Shown here: piece after piece, positions 1 to 6,850 of the stretch | How positions within the stretch are numbered: the first letter of the stretch is position 1 | Layout of the letters: each line of letters begins with the position of its first letter | Made by a program: the position numbers and the translations under genes | The notes under the pieces: generated by a model | Told to the model about the DNA's origin: nothing | Database searches by the model: none | What the model saw: only the letters and a program-made list of their open reading frames with translations | Source of the DNA: CAYFJO01 sp964343305 | GTDB lineage: Bacteria > Planctomycetota > Planctomycetia > Pirellulales > Pirellulaceae | NCBI GenBank assembly: GCA_964343305.1 | Contig: CAYFJO010000478.1 | Coordinates: 1-7,971 of the forward strand | Direction: 5' to 3' | Length of the DNA stretch: 7,971 bases

Positions 1-80
1 GACGCAATAAAAAGATGCCCACCAAGGTATTACCTATCCGCTAATCAAACACGAAGAAGGACAAGAAGGTCGAGGGGCTG

Positions 81-1487
81 ATGCCCGTAGTCCGCCAAGG
101 AATAAGCAACATGATGGAGACTCGGTGCGCCTGGTTTTTCCTGGACTATGATGGCGACATACAGGTCACGTGGTTCACGCATATGACGTTAACACTCGCA
201 TTGAATCACGGACTTGAAACGTATATGGATACACGCATCGCGGTCCATCCCAACTTCCTCTTTGAGCGGATGAAACAGGCTTCGCTTGGCCGTTCCATCC
301 TGATGGATGCAGCCGCCAGAAATCCCTACAACCTACGCGTATTCAGGGAGTTGCGTGAAGCGCCGCCCGAAGAAGCCATGGCTACATACGATTTGATCCA
401 GGATAGCCTCAACGCGCGGTATGCCGACTATGAGGACGATCTGCCAGTTGAGATATTGCCAACGCGTCGGCCGGGCGAAGATCTTAGCGACGCCGATGAG
501 GAGGATTATAAAGTGCAACTGGAGGTCCCGGAGAAATGGCGCATCAAAACTTATCGCAATCGGATCGCTCCTCTAATTGCCGGAAGGGTTTCCCAAGTTT
601 CTATTACCGCGGAAAACCCAGAGAAGCACTTTGCATGGTTTGACAAATATGTGAAGGGGGGAGACGTCGTGTTTGCGCCAAAGCGACAGGAATGCCTTCG
701 CGTGATGCAGGGTGCGGACGTATTCAGGGAGAAATTTGAAGCGGAGATTGCGACGCACGCAAAGGCTACTCGCCAGGCACCGCCTGAAACGCGTGTCGCT
801 ATGTGGGCTCAAAACATTGCTCTTGTCACAGCCGATCTAGGCACTGCCCAGAAGCGTATCGACTGGCTCACCGCACAACGCGCAAAGTTTCCCAAAGACA
901 AGGACGAGCGTTTGTATAAAAAGACCACCATGCACAAGATCAAAGGACGACGTCATAAAAGGATTCCAAGATATTCCATGCACGTGGATCCGTTGTTTAA
1001 CAACTTACACACACAGCTTCTTGCAGAACTGCGTGCAGCAGGAGATCACGACGCATACTACGAGTACGTCACAGATATGCAGGGCGTTGCCAGTGTAAGA
1101 ACGTCCTTGCAAACATTGATCACCCCTCATGCTGCAGCACCCAGCAAGAAGGCACAGCTACTAACCCAGGAAGAATACAGGGCCCTCACCTCACTTATCC
1201 GCGCGGCATGTAAGGGCTTCCCAACGGATGCAGAAGCTACGGCATGGCTGAAAGCGGAGTACAGTCGATTCGACCTCAGCACCGCCATCTACAAATTTAA
1301 GAGGTATGCCCCGAGACTCAAGAACCAAAAGCGCAAGAGGGTCGTTTACGATCTCAAGATAAATCAGGCTTTCGCCGCCATGCACACTGCGCTGGTATCA
1401 CGCCTGAAAAAGGAAGGAAAGACAGACGAGGCTCAGAAGATAACAACGGCCTTGGAAGAACGTAAGAAAGCATCTGTATCGCCTTGA
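81..1487 (+). CDS. Large basic hypothetical protein, possibly the 3' part of a longer gene
   Basis: I do not recognise this 468-residue protein. No signal peptide or membrane segment is evident at the annotated start. An aromatic N-terminal stretch with a DYDGD motif (about residues 23-27) and a segment containing NPYNLRVFRELRE (about 82-94) resemble helical-repeat scaffolds. The C-terminal half is very basic and seems to hold two related units, about 290-345 and 405-460. Each has a Lys/Arg-rich stretch followed by a helix of the pattern LFNNLHTQLLAEL or AFAAMHTALVSRL and a charged G-D/K-x-D-A/E tail. Start choice is uncertain: the ATG at 81 has only a weak GAGGGG close by, whereas the ATG at 111 has AAGGA at 97-101 with 9 nt spacing. 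The same frame is open back to a stop at 42-44 and reads a Lys-rich stretch there, so upstream coding lost by a frameshift is possible. Gene reality is likely; function is unknown. Confidence 0.7.
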   Translation: MPVVRQGISNMMETRCAWFFLDYDGDIQVTWFTHMTLTLALNHGLETYMDTRIAVHPNFLFERMKQASLGRSILMDAAARNPYNLRVFRELREAPPEEAMATYDLIQDSLNARYADYEDDLPVEILPTRRPGEDLSDADEEDYKVQLEVPEKWRIKTYRNRIAPLIAGRVSQVSITAENPEKHFAWFDKYVKGGDVVFAPKRQECLRVMQGADVFREKFEAEIATHAKATRQAPPETRVAMWAQNIALVTADLGTAQKRIDWLTAQRAKFPKDKDERLYKKTTMHKIKGRRHKRIPRYSMHVDPLFNNLHTQLLAELRAAGDHDAYYEYVTDMQGVASVRTSLQTLITPHAAAPSKKAQLLTQEEYRALTSLIRAACKGFPTDAEATAWLKAEYSRFDLSTAIYKFKRYAPRLKNQKRKRVVYDLKINQAFAAMHTALVSRLKKEGKTDEAQKITTALEERKKASVSP

Positions 1488-1562
1488 TCCCGAATGGAAT
1501 GGTGAGGTGGACGCAACACGAAATATTGGCACCTATTTGAATTTATAGCTGAACTCCACAGC

Positions 1563-1579
1563 ATGCGCTGGGCGCGCAT
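1563..1579. repeat. Short GC-rich inverted repeat downstream of the first gene
   Basis: ATGCGC at 1563-1568 and GCGCAT at 1574-1579 can form a 6 bp hairpin with a 5 nt loop. It lies about 75 bp after the stop of the upstream gene. There is no T-run after it on either strand, so an intrinsic terminator is not supported. The rest of 1488-1675 shows no convincing coding frame. Confidence 0.25.
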
Positions 1580-1675
1580 CGGGGTGAGTTAAGGTGGATT
1601 CATCACCTTGTCACGCAACATGACATGGTAGAGGGCGTTCTCGAATTCGAAGCGGAGCGAGAGTGACATCCGGAT

Positions 1676-1936
1676 ATGCCACTAATGCCGATCTGTCCCC
1701 AAAGCTTCCTTGGCCGCCGCGCGAAAACTGCTGCAGACGACGGAACTGCCATCAATCAGATCGCCGAGATGGTTGGTTTTTCAGCGCCGCCGGGTTTGAC
1801 GAATTTCTTTCAGAAACACACGCCGCTGACACCGAGCGACTTTCGACAGCACGACCCGGAGGATTCCACCTTAAATCAACCGGCCGCGCGCCCAGTTGAC
1901 GGGGAGTCCCTCAATGAACATCCCAAGGTACTGTAA
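1676..1936 (+). pseudogene. Frameshifted C-terminal remnant of an AraC-family regulator
   Basis: From 1751 the frame reads INQIAEMVGFSAPPGLTNFF and continues with QKHTPLTPSDFRQ. This is the second helix-turn-helix and C-terminal signature of AraC/XylS DNA-binding domains (IAxxxGFxxxxxFxxxFKxxxGxTPxxFR). The preceding helix is in another frame: from 1710 it reads LAAARKLLQTTELP, the typical linker-helix pattern before that motif. A piece still further upstream (PQSFL, about 1697-1711) falls back in the first frame. At least one single-base shift near 1751, and probably a second near 1710, therefore break the domain. Nothing recognisable of the N-terminal sensor domain precedes it. AraC-type activators commonly sit beside carbohydrate or sulfatase genes, which fits the following sulfatases. 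It is a remnant unless the indels are sequencing errors. The tail 1850-1936 has no recognisable match. Confidence 0.7.
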
Positions 1937-1958
1937 GAAAATCAAAGGAGAGCATTCC

Positions 1959-2135
1959 ATGATCAACCATCTTCACATCATCCTTGGATTTGTCGTGATT
2001 GGATTTACGGTCCTCCTGGGCTCGGCCGAGAGTCCCACCCCATCGCGTCGACCCAACATCCCGGAACTTCACATCAAGGGCTCCGTCGACCCGCCGGTGT
2101 CAAATCCATCGACATTAATGAAAAGAAAACTATGA
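1959..2135 (+). CDS. Small secreted leader-like peptide, probable remnant
   Basis: This 58-residue frame has a strong ribosome-binding site, AAAGGAG at 1944-1950, 8 nt before the ATG. Residues 1-27 form a clear signal peptide: a short basic/polar start, then a hydrophobic stretch (IILGFVVIGFTVLLG) ending in a small-residue region (GSAES). After it comes SRRPNI, the same place where both downstream sulfatases have KPNIVF or PPNIVF directly after their signal peptides. The remainder is Pro/Ser rich and does not continue into a sulfatase fold. A second frame through the tail (from 2096, reading GVKSIDINEKK) is also open up to 2152, so an internal frameshift is possible. It may be an eroded sulfatase or other secreted-protein start, or a genuine small exported peptide translated ahead of the sulfatase. 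Confidence 0.45.
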   Translation: MINHLHIILGFVVIGFTVLLGSAESPTPSRRPNIPELHIKGSVDPPVSNPSTLMKRKL

Positions 2136-2153
2136 GCGTAAACACACAATGAA

Positions 2154-2172
2154 AAGGAGATCACACACAGTG
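2154..2172 (+). promoter_or_regulatory. Ribosome-binding site favouring a GTG start for the first sulfatase
   Basis: AAGGAG at 2154-2159 lies 10 nt before an in-frame GTG at 2170-2172, which would be codon 8 of the frame begun by ATG 2149. The ATG at 2149 has no good Shine-Dalgarno sequence before it and would place this motif inside the coding region. Starting at the GTG also gives a more compact signal peptide. Confidence 0.5.
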
Positions 2173-2741
2173 AGGTACTACCCCAAGGCCTTCCTTGTCG
2201 CTTTTGCAATGTGCTGCGTGGTGAGCGCTGAGTCGCCTCCCAGACCTGCCACTGATCCTGAACCTCGCACGAAGCCCAATATCGTGTTTATCCTGTGTGA
2301 TGATCTTGGCTATGGGGATCTTGGTATCACCGGGCATCCTTATGCCAAGTCACCTAATATTGACCGGCTGGCGAAAGAGGGCATTCGCTTCAATGAGGCT
2401 TATATGAGTGCCGCCTGGTGCGCTCCCAGTCGTGCGGCCTTGATGACCGGTATTTATCCCGCGCGATATTTCAACAAGACTCGTCAAATAAGTGTGAGGC
2501 GTCCCTCACTAACCGGGGAATTGAAAAAGGCCGGATACACAACCGCGCACTTTGGCAAGTGGCATATCAGTCCCAAAACGGGCGGGAATAAGCCAGAAAA
2601 ATATGGCATCGACGAGTGCTTGATTACCAATGGTACTGGGCCCACCTGGCCGGATGAAGTTCGGAAAAAACAATACTACCGTGCAAACCTCACCAAGGAA
2701 TACGTGGATCTAGCTATAGACTTCATGACGCGCAACCAGGA

Positions 2742-2748
2742 AAAAAAC
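2742..2748 (+). other. A_AAA_AAC heptamer at the first sulfatase frameshift point
   Basis: The zero-frame codons are AAA (2743-2745) and AAC (2746-2748), preceded by A2742. This is the X_XXY_YYZ layout of a -1 slippery site in the correct register, and a -1 shift here leads directly into the downstream sulfatase frame. It may equally be one A lost from an A8 run, in the cell or in sequencing. Confidence 0.4.
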
Positions 2749-3580
2749 CGTTTTTCATCAACCTCTGGGTCTACCCAACGCACTCCTACATAAATCCCAC
2801 TCCGGAGCAGTTGGCCGTATATAAGGATCTCAAGCTGAATATCAATGACTTTGAGAACCCTTTGCAGCGCAAATTCCTCCAATCCGTATCCAGGGTCGGA
2901 AACGTACAGAATGCCATGCGTGCCTATTGCGCGGATGTTACGGCACTGGATACTGAGGTCGGTCGGCTGATGAACGCTCTGAAGGAACTGACGTTGGACG
3001 AAAACACGATGGTGATCTTCTCAAGTGACAACGGCCCGGGTCCGATTGGCTCGCCCCAGGCGTTACGCAAACGCTACAAGAAGACGCCGCTGCTGATCAA
3101 CAACGTCGGTTCTTCCGGACCGTACCGTGATCGCAAAAATTCACTGAACGATGGCGGAATTCACATACCATTCTTTGTGCGCTGGCCCGCTGGAATCAAA
3201 CCGGGCCAAGTGAACAGAAACCTTGGTGGGCGGAGTGGATCTATTGCCTACCCTGGGAGCATTGGTCGGAAGGACGCCGGTTCCGGGCATTGACGGAGAA
3301 GACCTCAGCCAGGCTTTTTTGGGTGAGTCCTTGAAGCGTTCAAAGCCTCTCTTCTGGAATGATCGTCCAGGCTGGTCTGTTCTGCGAGACCGCCAATGGA
3401 AAGCTCATCTTCAAGGAGGAAAGTTCCGTCTGTATGACATCACCAAAGATCGATCCGAATCGAATGATTTGGTATCCAGCCACCCTGAAGTAGCGGAACG
3501 ATACCGTCGCCAATTAAGGCAATGGCAGTCGGATATAAATAGTAAAAAAGCAAAACGGAAATGATAGGAAGAACAAAGAT

Positions 3581-4147
3581 ATGAAGTTTAAAGTACTCGC
3601 ATTGATGATTCTTGCGGCTGTCCTGGAGGCAGGTGCGGCTCCCGCTTCGCCTCCCAATATCGTCTTCATCATGGCCGACGACCACAACCAGGCCGCGATG
3701 AGTTGTTACGACGACCGCTTCCACGGGATTCTCAAGACGCCCAATCTCGACCGGCTGGCTGGCCAGGGTATGCGCTTCAATCACATGACAGCAACCACGG
3801 CGATCTGTTCACCGTCCCGCGCCTCCCTTCTGACCGGCAAGCTCGGCCATCTCAGCGGCTTCTACCTCAATATGGACACGTTCAACGGCGCGCAGCAGAC
3901 GTTTCCCAAGTTGTTGCAGAAAGCCGGTTACGAAACGGCGATCGTCGGGAAGTGGCACCTGAGAAGCAAGCCGACTGGTTTCGATTACTACAACATCATG
4001 AACGCGCACGGGCGATTTTACGATTGCCCGCTGAAAGAGAGTGGCAGGAAGTGGCTGCGTGGCAATAAAGGCGGCATTGTCCATGAAGGCTACCTGATCC
4101 TTGGTGCGGCCTGGTGTGTACTTGAAGACGATCTGTTCTGGGAATGA
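3581..4147 (+). pseudogene. Second secreted sulfatase, truncated after its N-terminal third
   Basis: Residues 1-20 are a signal peptide. They are followed by PPNIVFIMADDH (24-35, metal ligands D33 and D34), the formylglycine motif C76-S-P-S-R80 and GKWH at 123-126, so this is an S1-family sulfatase, different in detail from its neighbour. AGGAAGA at 3566-3572 gives a well-spaced ribosome-binding site. Sulfatase-like sequence runs to HEGYL at about residue 172 (position 4096). After that come 16 residues unlike any sulfatase, which are the antisense of the minus-strand gene at 4097-4450, and then a stop. Family members are normally some 450-550 residues, so roughly two thirds are missing, including the second metal site (D-N) and the C-terminal subdomain. 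The product cannot be active. A cut at 4096 by deletion, inversion or a false assembly join explains this better than gradual decay. Confidence 0.85.
4094..4099. other. Rearrangement or chimeric junction
   Basis: Plus-strand sulfatase similarity stops at about 4096, and the minus-strand gene stops looking like itself at about 4097. Both reading frames stay open across the point by chance (plus to 4147, minus to 3809). Two unrelated genes losing their 3' ends at the same place means the sequences were joined here. I see no transposon end, target duplication or long repeat at the point. Confidence 0.65.
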
Positions 4148-4450
4148 CTCAAGGACGTCGTACGTGAGCTTGTCTTGACCGGAGCCGCGCCATGCGAACA
4201 CTAAAACGATCTGCTTGTCAAAATCGACCTGCTTTTCAAGCTTGGCTAACTCACCCTCTGAAAAGTGCTTCTCGGCGTCCATCACCGACTTGATGGTCAG
4301 CGGTTTCTGGCGCGTCGCCGCTTTGAAGATGCTCGACTCGGGCTTCATGTCCTTGAATCGCCTGATAGGTGGAAGATCTGAGGCGTCATTAGCAACAGCA
4401 GCTATTGAGCCAGCCAAAAGCAGAAAGGTGGTTAGTGCTAACTGGATCAT
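4097..4450 (-). pseudogene. Secreted hypothetical protein, 3' end lost at the junction
   Basis: The gene starts at 4450 with AGGAG 7 nt upstream on the minus strand. Residues 1-20 are a signal peptide (hydrophobic LALTTFLLLAGSIAAVA, cleavage likely after AVA). The mature part has a charged helical segment with a KHFSEGELAKLEKQVDF stretch (61-77), then beta-strand-like pieces IVLVFAWRGSGQDKL and QIVFKYTPGRTKD (up to residue 118). This pattern suggests a small exported beta-rich domain of a kind I associate with hypothetical secreted proteins of planctomycetes; I cannot name a family. Beyond residue 118 the frame remains open to 3809 but encodes only the antisense of the sulfatase gene. The native C-terminus is missing, probably by a short margin. 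Its orientation opposes the sulfatases, so it was not part of their operon. Confidence 0.65.
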
Positions 4451-4637
4451 GCTTTACTCCTATTTGGGTGGAACGTCGAGGCTTTGACGCTCAGCCTAGC
4501 ATCTGCTGGTCCGCACCGCCAACGCCCACCGGATCAATCCCCGCCGCCTGATTCGCCCGACGCCAACTACGAAAAGCCGCTTTCGCAGCCACGCAGAAGT
4601 TGCGATCTGAAAACAGCCTATTGGATTCGACGGGGAA
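4451..4637. other. Intergenic stretch between truncated gene and tRNA pair
   Basis: No gene is supported here. The proximal side carries the ribosome-binding site of the minus-strand gene ending at 4450. A weak hairpin (AGGCT at 4479-4483 with AGCCT at 4493-4497) has no T-run. A minus-strand frame without a start codon crosses the region and ends near 4496; it may be a gene fragment but has no recognisable motif. Confidence 0.3.
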
Positions 4638-4710
4638 GGTGACCGAGGGGAATTGAACCCCCGCAAGCCTGATTCACAATCAGGCTCCCAAACCAACATG
4701 GGACGGCCAC
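4638..4710 (-). tRNA. tRNA-His (anticodon GTG)
   Basis: Read on the minus strand, a 7 bp acceptor GTGGCCG/CGGTCAC, an anticodon stem CCTGA/TCAGG with loop TTGTGAA (anticodon GTG), and a T-arm GGGGG-TTCAATT-CCCCT fit the cloverleaf in 73 nt. The D-arm is CCCA/TGGG with a GG in the loop. The discriminator is C73, correct for His. CCA is not encoded (TTCC follows). The base before position 1 is T, not the G-1 encoded by most bacterial tRNA-His genes. It lies 2 nt downstream of the tRNA-Ile gene, so the two are surely co-transcribed. Confidence 0.85.
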
Positions 4711-4712
4711 AG

Positions 4713-4787
4713 TCGGAGCACCAGGAGTTGAACCTGGACCTTCTGGTTATCAGCCAGATGTGCAAGACCACTTACAACCATGCTCCG
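4713..4787 (-). tRNA. tRNA-Ile (anticodon GAT)
   Basis: On the minus strand the acceptor CGGAGCA pairs with TGCTCCG, the anticodon stem TCTGG/CCAGA holds loop CTGATAA (anticodon GAT), and the T-arm is CCAGG-TTCAACT-CCTGG. The discriminator is A73, as usual for Ile, and CCA is not encoded. The D-arm is unusual: it forms only if one T is bulged (GT-T-GT against GCAC), with a large loop containing GG. This departs from the common bacterial tRNA-Ile(GAT) of rRNA operons, so it may be an accessory copy of the kind seen in tRNA arrays, phages or plasmids. Upstream, TCGAAGC occurs twice at a 21 bp spacing (4794-4800 and 4815-4821). Confidence 0.8.
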
Positions 4788-4888
4788 CGCATTTCGAAGC
4801 GCTCTTGCGACGTATCGAAGCATTGGAAAAGCGCCTTGAACGACGCAATCGAGCAGAATGAGAGTAGGCTGAGTCTTTCCATCTTTTC

Positions 4889-6850
4889 CTATTGCTCATC
4901 CGATTGGCATGGCGTAGCGAGTTGATTGGCTCGGATGGATTGCTCGACACTGGCCGCGAGAAACTTCAAATACTCGCCATGATTCTCTTCGGATAGGTCA
5001 TACGACTCCGATTTGACGACGATCGCACCAAGTGGGCGATCACCAACGCCGATACGGCATCCCACAGCACACACGACATCTGGTGTGACCCAACCGTCGA
5101 TACTACTGGCTTCGAAATAGCCAACTTCTGTAGTCTTTAATAAGTTGACGACTCGATCATTCAACATTGCATTTCGCATGCAATAGTAGACGCCAACCGT
5201 ATCTTCTTCCTTACGGCAGGACTTTGAGGGATGTTGGAGATTCTCTTGAAAGAATGTCGATTTCAAATCTCCCTGAATCTCGTATTCGCGAATCATCACA
5301 CTTTGCATGTCGAGTTGGTCACAAGCTGTCGTTTCTTCGTGCAACAAAAATACTGTATAGAGTTTACGGTTCTGCGATTCGGGAATCGCCTTTTTTAACA
5401 ACTCGACGACCCTTGGCAAAACGTCAACTGGTGGGGACGTAGCGAGTGCGGACGCCTCGGCTCCCCATTGGATGTTGAACTCAAGGTTTCGCGATTTGCA
5501 ACCGTCACGGAATGTTTGGAGTTTAGGACCAATGATTTCTCGACAAACACGCTCCAACAGACGTTGATCCCGATCTGAAAAATACCCTAATTCTCCGTCG
5601 TTCGAAAACTTGTTCGACAGTTGGACAACTCCTAGGATCTCTCCATTAACGCCCAGGATTGTTACCGTCAGCATGCTTCGAATGGGAGCTTTGCCAACTG
5701 TGTATTGGAATAGAGGATCGTTTTCCCAGTTGATATTTGCCTGATACGATTCGCACTGCTCAAGCAGAACGTTGTTGTCTCCAACATTCTCAAATCGCAA
5801 TGTCCGTTTCTTCTCCGCTACCCAAGGGACGATGCAATCGACTGACTTGCGGCGATAGGCCTTTTTGCGTTCAAATTCCTTGATGGGCAAATAATTCGTT
5901 TTCGTCAAAACGAACACATCCCCAACATCGTGATCCCTCTTGAGCAAATACACACAGGCGTAATCACAACTAAACGTTGTCGAAGCAACATCATCGACCA
6001 GCGTCTCGAAAACTTCCTCTTCACACGTGCACGCTCCGATTAGTTGCCGCGTTTCTTCAAAATCTTCCTCAATTTGTTCGTCATAGAGCAGTTCTAAGTA
6101 CGGAGCAGCGATCCGAACGATTTTTTCAAATTCAAGGACTTGTTGGCTGTCTACTTTTGACACATTCTCCAAAGCTAGGTCGCAGGACAATTTACCGATG
6201 AAACGATGTCGAACCTGTAATGGTATATCCACCCAAATCCTCGGCCCTTTAGATTCGAATACAGTTTCACATTGATCACGTTGTAACGCAAAGTGGGGCA
6301 AAACGTTGTCGATGTCTTCACGTTTAGTGAGTATCGAAACGGTGTTGTCGACGTGAAAAACAGTGGGTCCTTCTTCCGCAAAACAAAGATAGGAATCATG
6401 ACGGGTTGGGTCGGCAAGCCACCGAAACTTCACCACACCGCCACGACGAATTTTGCTCGCCTCGAAGCTAGAGTGACCTGCGCAATCCACACTTACGAGA
6501 CGTTGGTCGAAGTGGGAGTAGTAGTGATATCTGATGTTCTTAAATCCAAACTGCCGAGCGGCTTTGAGCAACAATTCGATCACACAACGAATCCGAGTAC
6601 AGGTGGAAAGTAATGCGATAAACTCGTGCTCGCTAAACGGCGAAGTTTCCAAACTTGCATCTACCGACTCCGCGATGCGATCGAATCGCGTCCGCAACTG
6701 TGAGACATCTTTTTCTTCATCCAGAATGCTTTCAAAATCTTTTCGTAAACGCACCTCGTCTTGCGCCTCATCTGGTGGTTGAATATCTCTTCTTGGAGTT
6801 GTGTCGCCATCACTTCTTCTCGGCTTTCCACTGAAATCCGAAGTGGCCAT
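4889..6850 (-). CDS. Triple GAF-like domain cytosolic sensor protein
   Basis: The start is set at 6850 because GGGAGGA (6858-6864) lies 7 nt upstream; an in-frame ATG at 6898 lacks such a site. The 653-residue product has a charged, disordered N-terminus (1-75) and three segments with GAF-like organisation, about 80-250, 265-450 and 475-640. The second is clearest: a helix (EEEVFETLVDDVASTTF), a strand with DYACVYLLKRD, VPWVAEKKRTLRFENV (341-356), and the terminal IRSMLTVTILGVNGEILGVV segment with QLSNK. This is close to the GAF type that ends in GVxQLxNK. The first ends in FIGKLSCDLALEN and the third in RPLGAIVVKSES, matching the same final strand. There are no membrane segments and no kinase, cyclase, phosphodiesterase or DNA-binding output domain. 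About 20 cysteines are present, so redox or metal sensing is possible but unproven. It follows the sigma-factor gene by 105 bp on the same strand and probably senses a small ligand and regulates that sigma factor (inference). Confidence 0.85.
   Translation of the reverse strand: MATSDFSGKPRRSDGDTTPRRDIQPPDEAQDEVRLRKDFESILDEEKDVSQLRTRFDRIAESVDASLETSPFSEHEFIALLSTCTRIRCVIELLLKAARQFGFKNIRYHYYSHFDQRLVSVDCAGHSSFEASKIRRGGVVKFRWLADPTRHDSYLCFAEEGPTVFHVDNTVSILTKREDIDNVLPHFALQRDQCETVFESKGPRIWVDIPLQVRHRFIGKLSCDLALENVSKVDSQQVLEFEKIVRIAAPYLELLYDEQIEEDFEETRQLIGACTCEEEVFETLVDDVASTTFSCDYACVYLLKRDHDVGDVFVLTKTNYLPIKEFERKKAYRRKSVDCIVPWVAEKKRTLRFENVGDNNVLLEQCESYQANINWENDPLFQYTVGKAPIRSMLTVTILGVNGEILGVVQLSNKFSNDGELGYFSDRDQRLLERVCREIIGPKLQTFRDGCKSRNLEFNIQWGAEASALATSPPVDVLPRVVELLKKAIPESQNRKLYTVFLLHEETTACDQLDMQSVMIREYEIQGDLKSTFFQENLQHPSKSCRKEEDTVGVYYCMRNAMLNDRVVNLLKTTEVGYFEASSIDGWVTPDVVCAVGCRIGVGDRPLGAIVVKSESYDLSEENHGEYLKFLAASVEQSIRANQLATPCQSDEQ

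Larger units (their letters stand above)
2149..3564 (+). pseudogene. Secreted S1-type sulfatase split by two compensating frameshifts
   Basis: The conceptual product is about 471 residues, normal for the S1 (formylglycine-dependent) sulfatase family. Numbering from ATG 2149, it has a signal peptide (about 8-27), the metal-binding start KPNIVFILCDD (42-52), the formylglycine motif C91-A-P-S-R95, GKWH at 136-139, the late metal site SSDNGP (3025-3042), and an intact C-terminus with the usual VGGVDLLPTLGALVG and FRLYDITKD elements. It would be exported and hydrolyse sulfate esters, probably on sulfated polysaccharide; substrate cannot be told. Reading moves to the -1 frame in an A7 run at 2741-2747 (then PFFINLWVYPTHSY in the new frame) and returns by +1 at 3221-3223 (NRN, then LVGGVD). 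Without frameshifting, the first segment ends at 2793 before the late metal site. The best reading is a recently inactivated gene or sequencing indels. The second sulfatase follows after 16 nt, so the two formed an operon. Confidence 0.85.

Noticed and set aside
3703..4068. Plus-strand frame of 121 codons inside the second sulfatase
   Set aside because: It overlaps a clear sulfatase frame with conserved motifs and its translation is low-complexity Arg/Pro/Gln-rich shadow sequence.
3809..4096. C-terminal extension of the minus-strand gene starting at 4450
   Set aside because: This part is exactly the antisense of the sulfatase gene, so it is accidental read-through beyond the junction and not native protein.
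4215..4487. Plus-strand frame opposite the truncated secreted hypothetical gene
   Set aside because: The minus strand has a ribosome-binding site and signal peptide; the plus frame is its shadow.
4094..4640. Insertion sequence at the junction or beside the tRNAs
   Set aside because: No transposase motif, terminal inverted repeats or target-site duplication could be recognised.
4496..4771. Minus-strand open frame of 91 codons across the tRNA pair
   Set aside because: It reads through both tRNA genes and its composition follows from them; no motif or ribosome-binding site supports it.
4825..4889. Inverted repeat GGAAAAG / CTTTTCC as terminator of the GAF gene
   Set aside because: The 7 bp arms are about 50 nt apart, with no compact stem or T-run.
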